A DNA stretch of 25,053 bases from an uncultured Clostridia bacterium (GTDB lineage Bacteria; Bacillota; Clostridia; Lachnospirales; Anaerotignaceae). Numbering within the stretch: position 1 is the stretch's first letter; the number at the start of each line of letters is the position of its first letter. The position numbers and the translations under genes were made by a program. The DNA is taken from the NCBI GenBank assembly GCA_937919015.1, contig CALFPN010000058.1, positions 1 through 25,053 on the forward strand. Direction: 5' to 3'. A model generated the notes under the pieces. That model did no database searches. It saw only the letters and a program-made list of their open reading frames with translations, and was not told the origin of the DNA. Below are positions 22,731-25,053 of the stretch, in pieces.

Positions 22731-24050
22731 TTATTCCCCCTTTAAACGACGCAGATATTCCTTGATACGGCGTTCCACACCATTATCCGTGGGTGCATAG
22801 TATACAGTACCCACCAATTCATCAGGAAGATACTGCTGCTCCACATAATGATTAGGGTAATCATGGGCATATTTATAACCAATCCCGTGCTCCAATTCCT
22901 TTGCACCGCTGTAATGGGCATCCTTCAGATGGGGCGGAACCGTGCGGATACGAATATTTCTGACATCACTCAACGCCTTATCGATACCCAGATAAGCCGC
23001 ATTGCTTTTTGGCGCACAGGCCACATAGGAAACGGCCTGGGCCAGAGGGATACGCCCTTCCGGCATCCCGATGAAATTTACCGCTTCCATGGCCGCCACA
23101 GCTACCTGCAGGGCATGGGGGTCTGCATTCCCCACATCTTCAGAAGCACAAATCACCACTCTGCGGGCGATGAATTTGGGGTCTTCCCCCGCATAGATCA
23201 TTTTTGCAAGATAGTACAGGGCTGCATCGGGGTCAGAGCCACGCATACTTTTAATGAAGGCAGAAATGGTATCATAATGATTATCTCCATCTTTATCATA
23301 ATTCAGAGCCCGCTTCTGAATACACTCCTGTGCTTCCTCCAGAGTGATATGGATGCTGCCGTCTTTGGCAGGATCTGTGGTCAGCACGGCCAGTTCCAGC
23401 GCATTGAGAGCTGTTCTAGCATCCCCATTGGCGGTATTTGCCAGGAAATTCAAGGCATCTTCATCCATTCTTGCATGATATGCTCCCATTCCCTTTTCCA
23501 CATCGGTCAGAGCTCTCTGCAAAAGCTGTCTGATATCCTTATCCTCCAGCTGGCGCAGTTCAAAGACAATGGAACGAGAAACCAAAGCCTTATTCACTTC
23601 AAAATAGGGATTTTCCGTTGTTGCACCGATGAGAACCAGCGTTCCATCTTCCACATAGGGCAGCAATGCATCCTGCTGACTCTTATTAAAACGATGGATC
23701 TCGTCAATAAACAAAATCGTTTTGGTACCATACATCCCCAAGTCAGCCTTGGCGTCCTCCACTGTTTCCTTAATGTCTTTAATGCCTGCCGTGGTGGCAT
23801 TGATCTGACGGAATTTGCTTTTTGTGGTATTGGCGATGATTTTCGCCAGTGTCGTTTTGCCCGTGCCGGGAGGGCCATAGAAAATAACAGAGCTTAATCT
23901 GTCACTTTTGATGGCTCTATAGAGCAATTTCCCCTTTCCGACAATATGCTCCTGCCCCACAAATTCTTCCAGTGTAACCGGGCGCATCCGCGCTGCCAGC
24001 GGAGCATCCTTTCCCCCCTGCAGGCTGCGGTTATATTCAAATAAGTCCAT
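22731..24050 (-). CDS. rarA: Replication-associated recombination protein A (RarA/MgsA AAA ATPase)
   Basis: 439-residue AAA+ ATPase of the clamp-loader-related RarA/WRNIP1 family. Walker A GPPGTGKT (59-66), Walker B ILFIDEIHRF (112-120), sensor-1 region LIGATTENPYFEVN, and arginine-finger region ALVSRSIVFEL are followed by the tetramerisation domain with ASEDVGNADPHAL, PEGRIPLAQAVSYVA and the C-terminal LKDAHYSG/YKYAHDYPNHY. It acts at stalled replication forks with RecA and SSB. Start MDLFEYNR is typical; the ribosome site is weak (GGTGA five bases before ATG, AAAGGA further upstream). Confidence 0.95.
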   Translation of the reverse strand: MDLFEYNRSLQGGKDAPLAARMRPVTLEEFVGQEHIVGKGKLLYRAIKSDRLSSVIFYGPPGTGKTTLAKIIANTTKSKFRQINATTAGIKDIKETVEDAKADLGMYGTKTILFIDEIHRFNKSQQDALLPYVEDGTLVLIGATTENPYFEVNKALVSRSIVFELRQLEDKDIRQLLQRALTDVEKGMGAYHARMDEDALNFLANTANGDARTALNALELAVLTTDPAKDGSIHITLEEAQECIQKRALNYDKDGDNHYDTISAFIKSMRGSDPDAALYYLAKMIYAGEDPKFIARRVVICASEDVGNADPHALQVAVAAMEAVNFIGMPEGRIPLAQAVSYVACAPKSNAAYLGIDKALSDVRNIRIRTVPPHLKDAHYSGAKELEHGIGYKYAHDYPNHYVEQQYLPDELVGTVYYAPTDNGVERRIKEYLRRLKGE

Positions 24051-24088
24051 TTTTTCACCGACTTTCCTTTACACATTTCAATGTATTT

Positions 24089-24117
24089 ATTTTATAGTAG
24101 ATTACCGATTATTTCAA
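24089..24117 (-). promoter_or_regulatory. Likely rarA promoter
   Basis: Minus strand TTGAAA (24117-24112), 17-base spacer, TAAAAT (24094-24089). It lies in the 198-base divergent gap between rarA and the transporter gene. Confidence 0.65.
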
Positions 24118-24205
24118 CCGAAAAGAAAACAACAATGTACCTGCAAAAAACCAGAAAAACCATGGATTTTTTTCATTTTGGTATGTTTTTTCCAATCCAA
24201 AAATG

Positions 24206-24219
24206 CTATACTGTTCACA
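24206..24219 (+). promoter_or_regulatory. Possible extended -10 promoter of the symporter gene
   Basis: ATGCTATACT contains TGCTATACT, an extended -10 box, with no clear -35 box. It lies about 30 bases before the transporter ATG, whose ribosome site is AAAGGAG. Confidence 0.45.
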
Positions 24220-24248
24220 ATATATTCATTTTTTAAAGGAGAAACTGT

Positions 24249-24773
24249 ATGAAAAATCGTGATTCTTTTACCACCAGACTTGGTTTCATTCTGGCGTGTA
24301 TCGGCTCTGCCGTAGGTATGGGCAATCTATGGATGTTCCCCACAAGAGTATCTCTCTATGGCGGCGGCTCCTTCCTGATTCCTTACTTTATTTTTGTTGT
24401 ACTGATCGGTTCCACTGGTGTTATTGGCGAAATGACCTTCGGCCGCGCTGCCCGCTCCGGCCCAGTAAATGCTTTCGGTATGGCACTGGAAAGCAGAGGC
24501 AAACGCAAACTGGGGGAAGCACTGGGTCTGATCCCCATGGTCGGTGCTCTGGCTCTGGCAATCGGCTATACTGTTGTCATGGGTTGGATTCTGAAATATA
24601 CCATTGGTACATTCACAGGCGCAACACTCGCTTATACTGATGTAGACGGCTATGCAGGTGCTTTTGGCGGCATGGCCAGTGCCTTCGGCAACAATATCTG
24701 GCAAATCGGCGCACTGGCAATCTGTCTTTTGATCACCATGCTGGGGATCGGCAAAGGGATTGAAAATGCAAAT
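24249..24773 (+). pseudogene. Neurotransmitter:sodium symporter (NSS) family transporter, truncated
   Basis: The N-terminal 172-175 residues of an SNF/LeuT-fold transporter. RLGFILACIGSAVGMGNLWMFPTRVSLYGGGSF covers the Na+ site and unwound first helix. GEMTFGRAA and about five helices follow, up to LLITMLGIGKGIE. The family normally has about 440-500 residues and 12 or so helices, so more than half is missing. The frame continues 18 codons into sequence that is antisense to csn2 and stops at 24828-24830. Upstream control looks normal (AAAGGAG, extended -10). The protein as written cannot be a working transporter. This is either a recent rearrangement or a chimeric join. Confidence 0.88.
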
Positions 24774-24962
24774 TGCCTTTTTAGACAATTCATAGACTTT
24801 CTCCCCCTCCGACATAATGAAATTCCCTAGTTCTCCCTGAGTTTGCAACCAAAAATCCCGTAAAATTTCTGTATATGCCTTGGGATTCTCAATAGACAAA
24901 ACGTTAATCCGATTTTCTACGAATTCTATTGAAATATCATATGGCGGATAAACAATTTTCAT
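24753..24962 (-). pseudogene. csn2: CRISPR adaptation protein Csn2, 5' part only
   Basis: The minus-strand frame starts MKIVYPPYDISIEF, with NVLSIENPKAYTEIL and KKAICIFNPF. This is the N-terminus of the Csn2 family found in type II-A CRISPR systems of Clostridia. Only about 70 of an expected 220 residues are present. Beyond FNPF the frame runs on as antisense of the NSS gene (to a stop at 24327) and has no Csn2 character. Its ATG overlaps the stop of cas2 by four bases (ATGA), the normal cas2-csn2 coupling. Csn2 forms a tetrameric DNA-end-binding ring needed for spacer uptake; the truncated form should not. Recognition rests on remembered family sequences. Confidence 0.85.
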
Positions 24963-25053
24963 ATTATTACAAGCCTTTCATCAGAATTCAAAACATTTGT
25001 AGTATTTTGCCCTACGATAAATTCCATCTTGTTATATTGCTTTTCTGTGACCT
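24959..25053 (-). CDS. cas2: Cas2 endoribonuclease-like adaptation protein, C-terminal fragment (runs off the window)
   Basis: The last 30 codons of a frame entering from the right edge: VTEKQYNKMEFIVGQN, then TTNVLNSDERLVII and a TGA. This matches the C-terminus of type II-A Cas2 (Streptococcus Cas2 has TVTEKQFARM and NSEERLVFL at the same place). It is followed directly by csn2 with an ATGA overlap. The rest of cas2, and presumably cas1 and cas9, would lie to the right of this window. Confidence 0.85.
   Translation of the reverse strand, partial: VTEKQYNKMEFIVGQNTTNVLNSDERLVII

Noticed and set aside
24327..24752. Continuation of the csn2 frame as one 211-residue gene
   Set aside because: After residue 70 the frame is only the antisense of the NSS transporter and has no Csn2 features. 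I treat csn2 as truncated at the join.
24753..25053. CRISPR repeat array at the right end
   Set aside because: No regularly spaced direct repeats are present. Only cas2 and csn2 remnants are seen.

Overview
The window looks like chromosomal DNA from an anaerobic Firmicute of class Clostridia, probably near Lachnospirales. The basis is strong AGGAGG-type ribosome binding sites, sigma-A type promoters, a T-box leader, a tandem glycine riboswitch, a SpoVB-like flippase and a type II-A CRISPR remnant with Clostridia-like Csn2. The genus cannot be fixed from the sequence alone. No rRNA, tRNA or CRISPR repeat array was found.

Region 1 (83-9412, minus strand) is one tightly packed ten-gene operon for an Mrp/Mbh-type cation/proton antiporter complex. 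Transcription order is mrpE, mrpF, mrpG, a stand-alone DUF4040 (MbhD-like) gene, an MbhE-MnhB fusion, mrpC, mrpD, and then three more large antiporter-like (NuoL/M/N) subunits. All four large subunits keep the Glu and Lys residues of proton channels. No hydrogenase or other redox subunit lies in the window, but the operon reaches its left edge. A good promoter sits at 9384-9412.

Region 2 (about 9638-10380) is a complete IS200-type element: one Y1 transposase gene with hairpin ends. A 15-bp inverted repeat hides the transposase ribosome binding site only on transcripts that enter from outside the element.

Region 3 (10381-12162, minus) is an APC-family amino acid permease with a strong promoter, a tandem glycine riboswitch and an intrinsic terminator in its leader. 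The permease is therefore probably glycine-responsive. A divergent SpoVB/MOP-family flippase follows (12290-13813, plus). It ends in a large two-armed folded element (13813-13948) shared with the convergent PLP-dependent methionine gamma-lyase/aluminium-resistance family gene (minus). That gene lies directly downstream of topB (minus).

Region 4: a DegV-family lipid-binding protein (plus) has its own promoter and an upstream perfect inverted repeat. It converges on pheT across a branched terminator region. pheS and pheT (minus) are separated by a three-hairpin REP-like insert and are controlled by a T-box leader with a candidate UUC (Phe) specifier. rarA (minus) lies upstream.

Region 5 (24249-25053): a neurotransmitter:sodium symporter family gene (plus) breaks off after about 172 residues. 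It runs straight into the reversed 5' part of csn2, which is preceded by the end of cas2 (minus). This is a type II-A CRISPR adaptation locus cut inside csn2, by a genomic rearrangement or by a chimeric assembly or amplification join.
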